From the NCBI GenBank assembly GCA_030731685.1, contig JANQTO010000201.1, positions 722 to 18,602 of the forward strand: a stretch of 17,881 nucleotides of DNA, given 5' to 3'. This stretch comes from Nonlabens sp. (lineage in GTDB: Bacteria > Bacteroidota > Bacteroidia > Flavobacteriales > Flavobacteriaceae). Both the position numbers and the translations under genes were made by a program. Below are positions 1 through 8,369 of this stretch, piece after piece (position 1 is the first letter of the stretch; every line of letters begins with the position of its first letter). The notes below the pieces were generated by a model, which saw only the letters and a list, made by a program, of their open reading frames with translations, was not told where the DNA came from and ran no database searches.

Positions 1-491
1 CATGGGACAATCGCTATAAATTTACTATTCCAGCAAACTCAAGTATGGCGAGTTATGATATCGCATTTACAGATTTTATTAATACGAGTGGTGCGTCATT
101 CACACATGATGATATTAAAACTATTGTGTTTTCTATACTTAGTGATTATAAGAACGTAATTCCTTTTTCCCTTGCTTTAAGTGATGTAAGGTTTGGAGAC
201 TATCAGCCTACATTATCTGTGGATGATTCAACTTTTGAAAATCTAACTATAAGCAACGCGCCTAATCCATTCAATGGTTTAACGATGTTTCAACTTCCTG
301 TTGCATCTAGTTTTGTGGACATAACGGTGTATGATATGTCCGGTCGCACAGTAGATAAAAGAACTATTCAAAGTATAAATGCAGGATTACAATTTGAATA
401 TCACTCACCAGACCTTAGAAACGGAATGTATCATTATGGGGTAATTACAGAACAGGGAAAAAGATTTACGGGTAAGTTTATTATTAAGTAG
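1..491 (+). CDS. C-terminal part of a secreted protein with a T9SS sorting domain (5' partial)
   Basis: The reading frame is open to the left edge (codons from base 3, beginning W-D-N-R-Y), so the ATG at 45 is probably internal and the gene starts outside the window. The last ~80 residues form a type IX secretion type A sorting domain: an N-A-P-N-P-F-N turn, a V-D-I-T-V-Y-D-M-S-G-R strand, a G-M-Y-H-Y strand and the ending G-K-F-I-I-K. Such domains send proteins through the outer membrane, often to the cell surface. The part before it is beta-rich with D-I-K-T-I-V-F-S-I, recalling carbohydrate-binding domains of flavobacterial glycosidases, but that is only a resemblance. The catalytic or main domain is not visible. 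It converges with the TPR/barrel gene across a 74-base gap that carries a long palindrome. Confidence 0.85.
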   Translation, partial: WDNRYKFTIPANSSMASYDIAFTDFINTSGASFTHDDIKTIVFSILSDYKNVIPFSLALSDVRFGDYQPTLSVDDSTFENLTISNAPNPFNGLTMFQLPVASSFVDITVYDMSGRTVDKRTIQSINAGLQFEYHSPDLRNGMYHYGVITEQGKRFTGKFIIK

Positions 492-523
492 CATTTTAAA
501 AAAGAGTTAGTGATATTGTTTAA

Positions 524-543
524 TACGCTTTCGCGAAAGCGTA
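524..543. repeat. Palindromic repeat, copy 1 (intergenic)
   Basis: A perfect 20-base palindrome, TACGCTTTCGCGAAAGCGTA, sits between two convergent genes. The core CGCTTTCGCGAAAGCG occurs four times in the window. As RNA it could fold into a strong hairpin, but no U-run follows on either strand, so a terminator role is not shown. Confidence 0.9.
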
Positions 544-565
544 ACAAATAGTCCTACTTTTTCTT

Positions 566-2668
566 CTACAATTTTACCGTTTCAAAAATGGGTTTCCTAG
601 TTGCTAACCATGTTAGTTTAAAACCAAATTCAGTAAAAGTAAATCCCGCAGCCGTAGTTGAGGCAATATTACTTTGCTGTCCATAAAAATCTAAAGAAGT
701 ACGGTCTGAAAATTTGTAACCTAAATTTCCCTGGATTCTATAAGTAGATTGACGGGCATTATCTTCTATAAACTGATAACCAGTCGCAGCGCTTAAGTCA
801 TAATACCACTGTGCTTTTTTTACACTTTCTAAGTTCCTGTTCAAGTTAAAAAACAGCTCTACAGCGTTAAAACTACTCGGGCTAAAGTATATCGCCGGCA
901 CTTGATTTTCAAACGTTATATACTGATAGTTCACCCCAGCCTTAAGTGATGGCTTTTTAAATATGTTGTAATAGAGCGATGTGAATAATAAATTTCTAGT
1001 GTTATTATCATTTTGTGATGTGTAATAATATTGTGTAAACCATCCTAGATTAAAGTTGGTGCTCAAATTATAATTTACATAATAGTTATTTTGGACCAGC
1101 TGGCGTTCTAGCAATGCAGTGTTAAAACTCTCCACGTTTCTTTTAAAACCTATTTCTAGGGACTGTAGCTTTAAGGATTTTACTTGCACAGCCATATCAG
1201 TTATAAATTCTGCATAGTTTGAGTTATCTGTTGAAATACTGTTGATTCCAGCCATTCCTCTAAATTTAATATTTGGTAAAAACTCATAAGAAGCACCAGC
1301 CTGAAAAAGTTGTGCAGTTGCTTGAGATGTAAGGACATCATTGAAAGCATTTCTATAATTATAATTCCCTAGCAATGCAATTTTAGTGTTTAATGGCATG
1401 CTTAACTGAGCATCTAGGTTATAGGCTTCATTATCACCGTTATCAAAGCTATAACTAGGTTTTAAAGTAGCAACAGGTGTAAATTGTTCATCTAGTTTTT
1501 TTATGAATTGAAGAGCATCCTTTTGATCCTTATAGAATGCTAATGTTTGAACCGCAGCCGCATATGCTTCATCATAATTACCTAACGCTTTTTGAGCATT
1601 TGATTTACCTAAATTCCCGTCAAATGATGTGCTATCTGTAACTAGAATCTTATTATAGTCTGCTACACTTTTCTTGAAATTACTTTTATAGATATTTAAG
1701 GTAGCTCTCAAGGCTAGTAACCAGTTTTCTTCTCCTTTTTCATCTATTTGAGATTCAATCAAGGAATTAGCCTCTTTGAATTTTGAATTCCATATAAGTG
1801 CTTGTATGTTTCTTTCTATGGTTTGTTGATTTACATTTTGAGGAGTATCAGTTGTTAGAAGCGTTACAGCCTGGTTTGAACTTTTCAGCGCGTTTTTTTC
1901 TTTGCCTTTTAAATGCTGTATAAGTGAGACGCCATTTAAAGAGATAATACTATCGGTTTTACTTTGATTTATTTTTTTATAAGTGGCTAGTGCGCTGTCT
2001 ATTTGTGATGCTATAATATAGGTGTTTGCCAGTACTTGGTATGTTTCAGTATCATAATTAAGAAAGTCGATATTATCTTTTAAAAGCTTTATAGCTGGTG
2101 TAAATGTTTGTGCTTGTACAAGCTGGTTTGAGTAACCTAGATTGATATACTTTTTTGAAATCAACGCATTAGGATTTCCTGGTTCTAGGATTAATGCCTT
2201 GTTTATGTATTCTTGAGCCAGTGAATACTCTTTCAAATTTGACAAAGTGTTTGCATATCCTAGAACTGCTGGAAAGCTTGTATTATTCTCCTTTAATAAA
2301 CCTTGGTAATAAGATTTTGCGTCGCTATATTTCTTATTCCATAGAAGCGATTCGGCATAATTGAGTTTTAATTCAAAATCTTGAGGATACTGTTTTAGCA
2401 AATTTTGAAAAATTGAAGTCGCTTCATCGGGATTACCGCTTAATCCTGTGGCTCTTCCATAACATAGTTGGGCGGTTTTGTTATCTGGATATTCTTTAAG
2501 AATGTCTTTAAAGAATGTTTTGGCTTCTTTAAAGTTTCCTTTCTCTAGTAATTGAAATCCAGGATTCATGTTTTGACCATGACTGTAAATGCCTAATGAG
2601 ATTAGGATTAGAGCCATTAAAACTTTTTTTGGCACCTTTTTAAGAGGATGATGAAATACTTTAATCAT
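566..2668 (-). CDS. TPR-repeat outer-membrane beta-barrel protein, putative polysaccharide export porin
   Basis: 700 residues starting at ATG. A Lys-rich start and a hydrophobic stretch (about 16-31, ending S-H-G-Q) make a signal peptide. Residues ~34-395 are helical TPR-like repeats (e.g. G-N-F-K-E-A-K and G-N-Y-D-E-A-Y). Residues ~400-695 are alternating aromatic and polar strands (G-N-Y-N-Y-R, W-F-T-Q-Y-Y-Y, L-D-F-Y-G-Q-Q), typical of an outer-membrane barrel, like the YaiO-type barrel. A periplasmic TPR solenoid joined to a barrel is the architecture of PgaA, BcsC and PelB, which pass exopolysaccharide through the outer membrane. Export is therefore inferred from architecture and from the neighbouring glycosyltransferase and flippase genes, not from sequence identity. 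It is divergent from the STAS gene, sharing a 120-base intergenic region. A surface or scaffold role unrelated to sugar export remains possible. Confidence 0.75.
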   Translation of the reverse strand: MIKVFHHPLKKVPKKVLMALILISLGIYSHGQNMNPGFQLLEKGNFKEAKTFFKDILKEYPDNKTAQLCYGRATGLSGNPDEATSIFQNLLKQYPQDFELKLNYAESLLWNKKYSDAKSYYQGLLKENNTSFPAVLGYANTLSNLKEYSLAQEYINKALILEPGNPNALISKKYINLGYSNQLVQAQTFTPAIKLLKDNIDFLNYDTETYQVLANTYIIASQIDSALATYKKINQSKTDSIISLNGVSLIQHLKGKEKNALKSSNQAVTLLTTDTPQNVNQQTIERNIQALIWNSKFKEANSLIESQIDEKGEENWLLALRATLNIYKSNFKKSVADYNKILVTDSTSFDGNLGKSNAQKALGNYDEAYAAAVQTLAFYKDQKDALQFIKKLDEQFTPVATLKPSYSFDNGDNEAYNLDAQLSMPLNTKIALLGNYNYRNAFNDVLTSQATAQLFQAGASYEFLPNIKFRGMAGINSISTDNSNYAEFITDMAVQVKSLKLQSLEIGFKRNVESFNTALLERQLVQNNYYVNYNLSTNFNLGWFTQYYYTSQNDNNTRNLLFTSLYYNIFKKPSLKAGVNYQYITFENQVPAIYFSPSSFNAVELFFNLNRNLESVKKAQWYYDLSAATGYQFIEDNARQSTYRIQGNLGYKFSDRTSLDFYGQQSNIASTTAAGFTFTEFGFKLTWLATRKPIFETVKL

Positions 2669-2680
2669 AGGATACGACTC

Positions 2681-2788
2681 ATTCGTCGACAGTTACACGT
2701 CGCTAGACGTATTATAGAAATTCTTGCAACAATACAATTGCATATTTGCAATGTAATTAAAAAACAATAACCACTTAAAAATAATATC
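2681..2788 (+). promoter_or_regulatory. Promoter region A of the STAS-flippase unit, with shared upstream motif
   Basis: ATTCGTCGACAGTT begins at 2681 and a TTTG box (in CATATTTG, close to TAnnTTTG) lies at 2745-2748, 64 bases further on. A GTAATTAAAAAAC leader follows. The same three blocks at the same spacing precede the GT4 and GT2 genes. An inverted repeat ACGTC-GCTA-GACGT (2697-2710) and an ATTGCA/TGCAAT inverted repeat (2737-2752) overlapping the TTTG box are found only here. The region is shared with the divergent TPR/barrel gene, whose ATG lies 13 bases from the motif, so one regulator could act on both sides. Confidence 0.55.
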
Positions 2789-3067
2789 ATGTCGTTAAGG
2801 ATTAAAAAAGAAAAAGGAGTTTACAATTTGTCAGGAGTTTTAAATGCAAACACCTCAAAGTGTTTAATACAACACATAAATTTATTACTGGACTATGAAT
2901 ATAAGGTAGTTATGAATATAGATGATTTGAGATTAATGGACCAAAACGGAGTTGCCGCTTTCATGACCATCATGTCATTTGCTTTGAGACAAGATAAGAT
3001 GGTAGAGATATCGGGTAAAGGTTTTAAAGATATCTATGATGAATATAGGTATCAAGTTGCGGCATAG
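2789..3067 (+). CDS. Small STAS-domain protein (anti-sigma-factor-antagonist-like), no phospho-serine
   Basis: 92 residues, one STAS fold: an N-terminal strand pair (K-G-V-Y-N-L-S-G-V-L), a long helix, a central strand V-V-M-N-I-D-D-L, then L-M-D-Q-N-G-V-A-A-F at 49-58 where SpoIIAA-type proteins have D-S-S-G. The phospho-acceptor serine position is Asn53 here, so classic partner switching by serine phosphorylation is unlikely; the protein may be constitutively in one state or be a structural STAS as in MlaB. Single STAS proteins do control polysaccharide production elsewhere (SypA of Vibrio fischeri), so a regulator of this locus is a fair guess. It is first in an operon with the flippase-like gene 28 bases downstream. 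The C-terminus R-Y-Q-V-A-A looks like a C-terminal degron. Start: ATG behind the shared promoter block. Confidence 0.8.
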   Translation: MSLRIKKEKGVYNLSGVLNANTSKCLIQHINLLLDYEYKVVMNIDDLRLMDQNGVAAFMTIMSFALRQDKMVEISGKGFKDIYDEYRYQVAA

Positions 3068-3095
3068 TTTCAGTAAATTACCATAAAATCCAGTC

Positions 3096-4334
3096 ATGCA
3101 ATTTGTCTCCTTCATTTCTAAGAAAAAATTATCACCAGAACAGCTTTTTATGGGAAGTGTTCTATTAGTAAATGGTGGTAATTATCTGTACAACCTTGTA
3201 CTAGGTAGAATTTTAGGTCCAGCTCAATTTGCAGATGCTGCTATACTCATAACCTTTCTTCTAGTATTGTCATTTCTAGCGATGACCTTTCAATTAGTCA
3301 CAGCAAAGTATGCGGTATTATTAGAGGATTCTGTACTACCTACTTTTTTAAAATACATTCTAAAGTCGTCTCTATTTGTAGGTGCACTATCTGGAATAGC
3401 GGTGATGCTTTTTGCTAGTCAACTTCAAGCGTTATTTCACACCACGAGTAGTACTATGTTCATCATCTTTGGCGCAGCTGTTCCCTTCTATTTTTTGCTA
3501 AGTGTTAATAGAGGTTTCTTGCAAGGCAAAAGTGATTTTAAGGGACTTGCAATTACCTATCAGGCAGAAATGATTGCGCGATTATGCCTCACAGTTTTAT
3601 TGCTTTTTATTCTGAAGATAGACCCTATTCTTATTGTGGCTGTGGGCATTTTAGTTTCCTTAATATTAGGGTTATTTCCATTCAAGCTAGCTCCTATTTT
3701 TAAACTTAAAACGATAACAGTTGATGCAAATTTATCTAAAGAGATAAGGGGCTTTTTTATAGTAACTTTATTTTATGAGCTTACACAAATCATCATCAAC
3801 AACAGCGACATTTTACTTGTAAAACACTATTTTCAAGACACTGAGGCTGGGTTATATGCTTCTCTGGCTTTAATAGGTAGAGTTGTTTACTTTATGGCCT
3901 GGATGTTTGTAATGTTGTTACTACCTAAAGTGATAACATTAAAAAAAGAAGGAAAGGAAACGAAGCAACTTCTTTTTAAATACGTAGGTTACATTTCTTT
4001 GTTATGTACACTAATAATCGCTTCTACCGCATTATTTCCAGAACTGGTAGTACGATTACTTTTTGGCAATGAATATCTTGAAATAGCACCGCTTTTATGG
4101 AAATATGCCATTGCGACTTCACTATTTGCCATTGCAAACATATTCTCTTACTATTTCCTATCTCTAGGAAAATATAAACCCGTAATCATATCAGGAATTA
4201 TGGGACTAGCACAGGTATTTTTAATCATATGTTTTCATGAAAGCTTAGAACAAGTAGTATTAGTTCAAATAGCTGCTATGACTTTATTAATGGTCATGCA
4301 AGTCGTTTACTTCTTATGGGATAAGAAAGCATAA
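3096..4334 (+). CDS. MOP-superfamily polysaccharide flippase-like membrane protein
   Basis: 412 residues, almost entirely hydrophobic, about twelve predicted membrane helices with short loops. The N-terminal N-Y-L-Y-N-L-V-L-G-R-I-L-G-P-A-Q-F and a later V-N-R-G-F-L-Q-G match the Wzx/PST and MATE-like MurJ/Wzx families, which move lipid-linked sugars or, in the Pel system (PelG), work with a GT4 enzyme in making and moving the polymer. It is the second gene of a two-gene operon with the STAS gene and lies just upstream of a GT4 gene, the PelF-PelG pairing. No strong terminator follows; a 12-base palindrome TATCTATAGATA is at 4343-4354. It ends in D-K-K-A. Substrate is unknown. Confidence 0.8.
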   Translation: MQFVSFISKKKLSPEQLFMGSVLLVNGGNYLYNLVLGRILGPAQFADAAILITFLLVLSFLAMTFQLVTAKYAVLLEDSVLPTFLKYILKSSLFVGALSGIAVMLFASQLQALFHTTSSTMFIIFGAAVPFYFLLSVNRGFLQGKSDFKGLAITYQAEMIARLCLTVLLLFILKIDPILIVAVGILVSLILGLFPFKLAPIFKLKTITVDANLSKEIRGFFIVTLFYELTQIIINNSDILLVKHYFQDTEAGLYASLALIGRVVYFMAWMFVMLLLPKVITLKKEGKETKQLLFKYVGYISLLCTLIIASTALFPELVVRLLFGNEYLEIAPLLWKYAIATSLFAIANIFSYYFLSLGKYKPVIISGIMGLAQVFLIICFHESLEQVVLVQIAAMTLLMVMQVVYFLWDKKA

Positions 4335-4342
4335 AAACCAAC

Positions 4343-4354
4343 TATCTATAGATA
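4343..4354. other. Short palindrome TATCTATAGATA downstream of the flippase gene
   Basis: A perfect 12-base AT-rich palindrome nine bases after the stop codon and seven bases before the shared upstream motif of promoter B. It may be an operator or chance in AT-rich DNA. It has no U-run and is too weak to be a terminator. Confidence 0.25.
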
Positions 4355-4360
4355 ATTACC

Positions 4361-4451
4361 ATTCATCTACACTTAAAAGCAATTAGGCTTATTATCTTAA
4401 AAAGGCCTTATAAATGACTCAAATTTGTATCGTAATTAAAAACAAGTAATC
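4361..4451 (+). promoter_or_regulatory. Promoter region B of the GT4 gene, with shared upstream motif
   Basis: ATTCATCTACACTT begins at 4361; the TTTG box is at 4424-4427, 63 bases further on, in CAAATTTG (one base from TAnnTTTG). The leader GTAATTAAAAACAA lies directly before the start codon, 24 bases after TTTG. The layout matches promoter C almost base for base in spacing. No clear -33 TTTG is seen, which would fit a promoter that needs an activator. Confidence 0.6.
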
Positions 4452-5663
4452 ATGAAATTAGCAATCGTAACAGCATACCCACCTAGTAAAGTAACTTTAA
4501 ATGAGTATGCTTATCACCTTGTTAAAAGCTTCCGTTTAAAAAGTGACGTTACAGAAATTATTCTATTGACAGATAGAACAAGTGAAGAAAAGGATTTGAA
4601 TTTTGAAGCTGCTGGCTGTAAGATTACAGTAAAGGAATGCTGGTCTTTTAATAGCTACTGGAACATAAAGAATGTAACAGCTGCTATAAATGAAACAAAG
4701 CCTGATAACGTACTTTTCAATCTTCAGTTCATGAAGTTTGGTGATAAAAAGATAGCAGCAGCCTTAGGTCTTATGCTGCCGTTAATTTGTAAATTAAAAA
4801 AGATTCCTACCATTGTTTTGTTACACAATATTCTTGAGGAAGTTGATTTAGGTAGTGCGGGTTTTACAAACAATAAATTACTAACATCACTTTATGGAAT
4901 GATAGGTACGATGCTTACAAAATTAATTTTACAAGCAGACACAGTAGCGGTAACCATGGAAAAGTATGTTACCATTCTTGAAAAAAAATACAAAGCTCAA
5001 AACGTAATCCATATTCCTCACGGTACTTTTGAAACGGTTTCCATAGAACCTTCTTATGATATTCCTACTGGACCTTTAAAGGTGATGACCTTTGGAAAAT
5101 TTGGAACATATAAAAAAGTTGAGGCTATGATAGAAGCTGTCGAGCTCGTTAGAGAAAGAACAAAATTAGATATAGAAATAGTAATAGCAGGAACTGATAA
5201 TCCTAACGTACCTGGTTATCTAAAGAGTGTGGAGCATACATATAAAGCTGTTAAACAATTAAGGTTTACAGGTTACGTTGAAGAAAGTGATGTTCCAGGA
5301 ATTTTTAATGAAAGTGCAGTAGTTGTTTTTCCTTATACCGCTACTACGGGTAGTTCGGGAGTATTACATCAAGCGGGTAGTTATGGTAAAGCGGTAGTAA
5401 TGCCTGATTTGGGCGACTTAGCATTATTAACCCAACAAGAAGGTTACCAAGGTGAGTTTTTTGACCCTGCCAGTGTAGAAAGTCTTGCAGCTTCTATAGA
5501 AGCGCTTTTAACAAATGAGGCGCATCGCAAATCAATAGCCAAAGCCAACTTTATGGCAGCTACATCTCACCCTATGAGTAGAATTGCTGCAATGTACCTC
5601 AACGCGTTTGAAAACATGAAACCAACTCAAAAGAGTCCAGCGCACATGCTTAACGCGGCTTAG
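4452..5663 (+). CDS. GT4-family (GT-B fold) glycosyltransferase
   Basis: 403 residues, cytoplasmic, two Rossmann-like halves. The N-terminal half begins M-K-L-A-I-V-T-A-Y-P-P. I-P-H-G-T-F (188-193) is the domain hinge, and F-G-K-F-G-T-Y-K-K (214-222) is the nucleotide-sugar phosphate-binding loop of GT4 enzymes. The E-x7-E motif is replaced: T-G-S-S-G-V-L-H-Q-A at 299-308 has Thr299 and Gln307 at the two Glu positions, so it is a divergent subfamily rather than a textbook one. It probably adds or polymerises sugar from a nucleotide-sugar donor; PelF is a GT4 enzyme placed beside a MOP protein in the same way. It has its own promoter B. The tail H-M-L-N-A-A resembles a degron. Its last 14 bases overlap the convergent glycosidase gene. 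Confidence 0.85.
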   Translation: MKLAIVTAYPPSKVTLNEYAYHLVKSFRLKSDVTEIILLTDRTSEEKDLNFEAAGCKITVKECWSFNSYWNIKNVTAAINETKPDNVLFNLQFMKFGDKKIAAALGLMLPLICKLKKIPTIVLLHNILEEVDLGSAGFTNNKLLTSLYGMIGTMLTKLILQADTVAVTMEKYVTILEKKYKAQNVIHIPHGTFETVSIEPSYDIPTGPLKVMTFGKFGTYKKVEAMIEAVELVRERTKLDIEIVIAGTDNPNVPGYLKSVEHTYKAVKQLRFTGYVEESDVPGIFNESAVVVFPYTATTGSSGVLHQAGSYGKAVVMPDLGDLALLTQQEGYQGEFFDPASVESLAASIEALLTNEAHRKSIAKANFMAATSHPMSRIAAMYLNAFENMKPTQKSPAHMLNAA

Positions 5664-7167
5664 ATATATATTTAAATGAGGGTTTTTTCTTTCCCCTTGA
5701 ATCTAAAAAGCCATACTGTTTTTGTGGATTTCTGCGCCATGGATATGTTCCCGTAACTTCCTCTGGTACAGATTCAAAATCATAAAGTGTCCAAGACATA
5801 AACGGCAACTCATTTTTAGTCAACAGCTTCTGGGCTTCTTTATGATATGCTTCTTGGGTTTGGTCACTAGAGCCTAACATGTTCCAGAATCCAGAATAAG
5901 AACTAAGGCCAAACTCTGTCAACACGAGCTCTTTTTCTCCTACCTTTTTCTTTAAGCTAGTTAAGTCAGCATCTAACTTTTCTAGTGGTTCATAATAATG
6001 AAAAGAAATAAAATCAAGTTTATCCTGCAGTGCAGTTGCGCTTTTAGTGTTAGACCAGCCTATAGTTACAGGATGCTTGTCGTCTAAAGTTTTAATGCGA
6101 TAAGCCATGTGTTCTAACCAAGATTCTACAATCTCTTTACCCCTAGAATCGTAATCTAGATTAGGTTCATTTTTCAAATCCCAACCTAGCAATGCCTCAT
6201 GATTCTTAATACAATCTACAATACTAACAGCATGCTGTTGTGTCATAGTCCAGTCATTTACGGAGTAATTTCCATAAAAATCAAATAGTGTTACGAGTAC
6301 TTTTAAATTTGCAGTTGCGGCTTCATCCATAAGTGCACTTAGTTTTTCTAACTTCTCTAGACTGACGTGCTCCTTGCCGAAATCTTCATAATTCACAAAA
6401 ACCCTAATACTGTTAAGTCCAGCATCTTTAATAATCTTAAAGTCTGTAGCAATTGTATCTTGTTGAAACGCTGACCCAAAGGTGTTCCAAGGACTATTTT
6501 TTGGATAATAATTAATGCCTTTTAAATCATAATTTAACGCAACAAAGGGTGTTTCCCTTAGTTTTTCATGACTAGATTGTTTTACTAACTGCCGTATGCG
6601 CCAGTAGCCATCTTCTAATAATAAAACTACTTTATACGTGCTGTAGCTAGAAGATTTATTTAAAAAAGCCCCTTCTTTATAGACCTGTTCATGCTCGAGA
6701 ACATCTACATCAGTTAAAACGGCAAGTTGCCCATCTTCACTAAAAAACTCAACTTTAGGATGATGTTCTAAAGACGTCATTTCTATTGATATGTCATTAC
6801 TTAGATTATAATTTATGAGCGCAGTAATTTTTTCGGCAGCGTTAGTCGTGTAATAATCCTTTATACCAGTTAGGGTGTTGTTTTTAAGTGCGCTGGCCCT
6901 AACATACCATGCATTTAAATAGTCCTCTTCTATTGCCTTTAAAGTTGTAGCGTCCAGCTCGCGGCCTTTAACAGCTGTTGTGTCCCATTGCATTATGGGC
7001 AAGTAGTACCTTTCCTGAATTTGCTCACTATGCAGCATGGTACTGCGGTCTGCACCAGTATTAAGATAGCTATATAAACTACTTACACCTAAAATAATAA
7101 TAGCTATAATGAATACATAGAAGAAGATAAGGCCACTGCGTACTATGTTTTTATTGATGATGCTCAC
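5650..7167 (-). CDS. Membrane-anchored glycoside hydrolase (clan-A TIM barrel) with an NTF2-like domain
   Basis: 505 residues; GTG start that shares GTGA with the stop of the upstream gene, so translation is probably coupled. One N-terminal membrane helix (about 11-33) leaves the rest outside the inner membrane. Residues ~70-195 look NTF2/IMS-like (L-N-A-W-Y-V-R-A-S-A-L, ending D-G-Y-W-R-I-R-Q-L). Residues ~210-500 form a GH5/GH2-type barrel: G-I-N-Y-Y-P, then W-D-L-K-N-E-P-N with Glu334 as likely acid/base, and L-T-E-F-G-L with Glu418 as likely nucleophile. Both catalytic carboxylates are present, so a retaining glycosidase or transglycosylase acting on a beta-linked glycan is expected. It is third in the minus operon behind the GT-C-like and Ig-like genes. 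Role inferred: trimming or editing the exported polymer, as PelA does. Substrate unknown. Confidence 0.8.
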   Translation of the reverse strand: MSIINKNIVRSGLIFFYVFIIAIIILGVSSLYSYLNTGADRSTMLHSEQIQERYYLPIMQWDTTAVKGRELDATTLKAIEEDYLNAWYVRASALKNNTLTGIKDYYTTNAAEKITALINYNLSNDISIEMTSLEHHPKVEFFSEDGQLAVLTDVDVLEHEQVYKEGAFLNKSSSYSTYKVVLLLEDGYWRIRQLVKQSSHEKLRETPFVALNYDLKGINYYPKNSPWNTFGSAFQQDTIATDFKIIKDAGLNSIRVFVNYEDFGKEHVSLEKLEKLSALMDEAATANLKVLVTLFDFYGNYSVNDWTMTQQHAVSIVDCIKNHEALLGWDLKNEPNLDYDSRGKEIVESWLEHMAYRIKTLDDKHPVTIGWSNTKSATALQDKLDFISFHYYEPLEKLDADLTSLKKKVGEKELVLTEFGLSSYSGFWNMLGSSDQTQEAYHKEAQKLLTKNELPFMSWTLYDFESVPEEVTGTYPWRRNPQKQYGFLDSRGKKKPSFKYISKPR

Positions 7168-8369
7168 AGTAAAATATTTTCTAGGGTACGAGTAATGCCT
7201 CCTGCAGTTACCTCAATATTATAAATGCCATGAGGTATAAGGTCTTGATTAAGTTGAAAAACAACCTGTCCATTTAAAGATTGTTTCTGAAAAAAATGAG
7301 TTGCGGTTTTTCCTTTCAAGTTAAGTTCAACCGTTAACCCGTCTGGAATGATTTGCTTCATGAAACTTAATAACGGACCTACCGTCACTGTTCTTTTTTC
7401 CTTGTTCACAGCGATATTAAAATCTTTGAAAACTGGGTCAAATTCCATGATAACTGCATTGCTTGCGGCCATGCCTGCTACAATGCCAACGATAGACCAT
7501 GTTTCCTGTTTTTCTGGATGAATCATAAGTCCAGTAGCCACGCCGTTTATAGTTGTTGCTGTGGTTTGTAAAATCGCTCCTGAACTTGTTGTAATGTAAA
7601 ATGTTACCAGCGTTCCATCATTCACGACGTTATCATAACTATCTCTAAGGATGGATGTAGAGAAGCTTGCCAGTTGGTTCCCGTCAGCATAGTTGTGAGT
7701 ACGCTTTCGCGAAAGCGTAAAATCCACAGGCAAACCAGCACGTACCTCTATTAAAAACTCCTTACTAGACTTGCTGCCAGAACTTGATGCGAGTAAAATA
7801 TTTCCGGTTTTTTTTGTGCTATAAACGTAATCATATGCAATGAGATGTTCTACTTGAAGATTAGTTTGTGAACTTTCTGTTTCTTTATGATAGTTGAATG
7901 ATACCCTTGTACCATCTTCTTGAACATTATCATATTTATCTAAGGGCAGCGTGACTACCATGCTATAATCCTTGGCGTTTGCAATAATACTGGGTGGACC
8001 TACATAAGTCTCCATATCGGTAATTTGAGAATCTGGTTTAATATAGAAACTCCCGTTGTAGGTAGTGTTCACCAGATTCCAAGTAACGTGACCTGCGATA
8101 TTGCTTACAAATTTAGGAACCTCATAAATGACTGTTTTATCTTTAATGTGCCCATGAACTATCGTGCTCCCTAAACTGTATGAAATTCTTAGACTAGGTG
8201 TAGTTGAGGCAGTTTTTTTAAATGTTAACCGTATGGGCCGGTTGGCTGCATATTCTAGTTGGTGGTCTATAGGAGTATAATTTGCAGTATGTTTTACATG
8301 ATCACGCATACCGTTAAAGGAAAGAATCCACAAGGTAGCGATAATAAAGTACGTCGTTTTTATAGTCAT
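7164..8369 (-). CDS. Secreted or anchored protein with Big_1-like immunoglobulin domains
   Basis: 401 residues. A hydrophobic N-terminus (about 7-20) is a signal peptide or anchor; no Cys follows, so it is not a lipoprotein. Two copies of the bacterial Ig-like (Big_1/invasin) signature are visible: D-K-Y-D-N-V-Q-E-D-G-T-R-V-S-F at 144-158 and D-S-Y-D-N-V-V-N-D-G-T-L-V-T-F at 243-257. No T9SS tail is present; it ends L-E-N-I-L-L. ATG overlaps the previous stop by one base (TAATG), and its own stop overlaps the next start, so the three genes are co-translated. No enzymatic motif is seen; it may scaffold or bind the polymer in the periplasm. Palindrome copy 2 lies inside the gene and encodes T-L-S-R-K-R-T at 218-224, at the start of the second Ig domain. 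Confidence 0.7.
   Translation of the reverse strand: MTIKTTYFIIATLWILSFNGMRDHVKHTANYTPIDHQLEYAANRPIRLTFKKTASTTPSLRISYSLGSTIVHGHIKDKTVIYEVPKFVSNIAGHVTWNLVNTTYNGSFYIKPDSQITDMETYVGPPSIIANAKDYSMVVTLPLDKYDNVQEDGTRVSFNYHKETESSQTNLQVEHLIAYDYVYSTKKTGNILLASSSGSKSSKEFLIEVRAGLPVDFTLSRKRTHNYADGNQLASFSTSILRDSYDNVVNDGTLVTFYITTSSGAILQTTATTINGVATGLMIHPEKQETWSIVGIVAGMAASNAVIMEFDPVFKDFNIAVNKEKRTVTVGPLLSFMKQIIPDGLTVELNLKGKTATHFFQKQSLNGQVVFQLNQDLIPHGIYNIEVTAGGITRTLENILL
7700..7719. repeat. Palindromic repeat, copy 2 (inside the Ig-like gene)
   Basis: Identical over all 20 bases to copy 1, although this copy is inside a coding sequence. It is read in the L-S-R-K-R frame on the minus strand, at the boundary between Ig-like domains where sequence is free to vary. 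Confidence 0.9.

Noticed and set aside
524..543. Palindrome copy 1 as a bidirectional terminator for the two convergent genes
   Set aside because: No T-run follows on either strand, and the same sequence occurs inside genes, so termination is not its general role.
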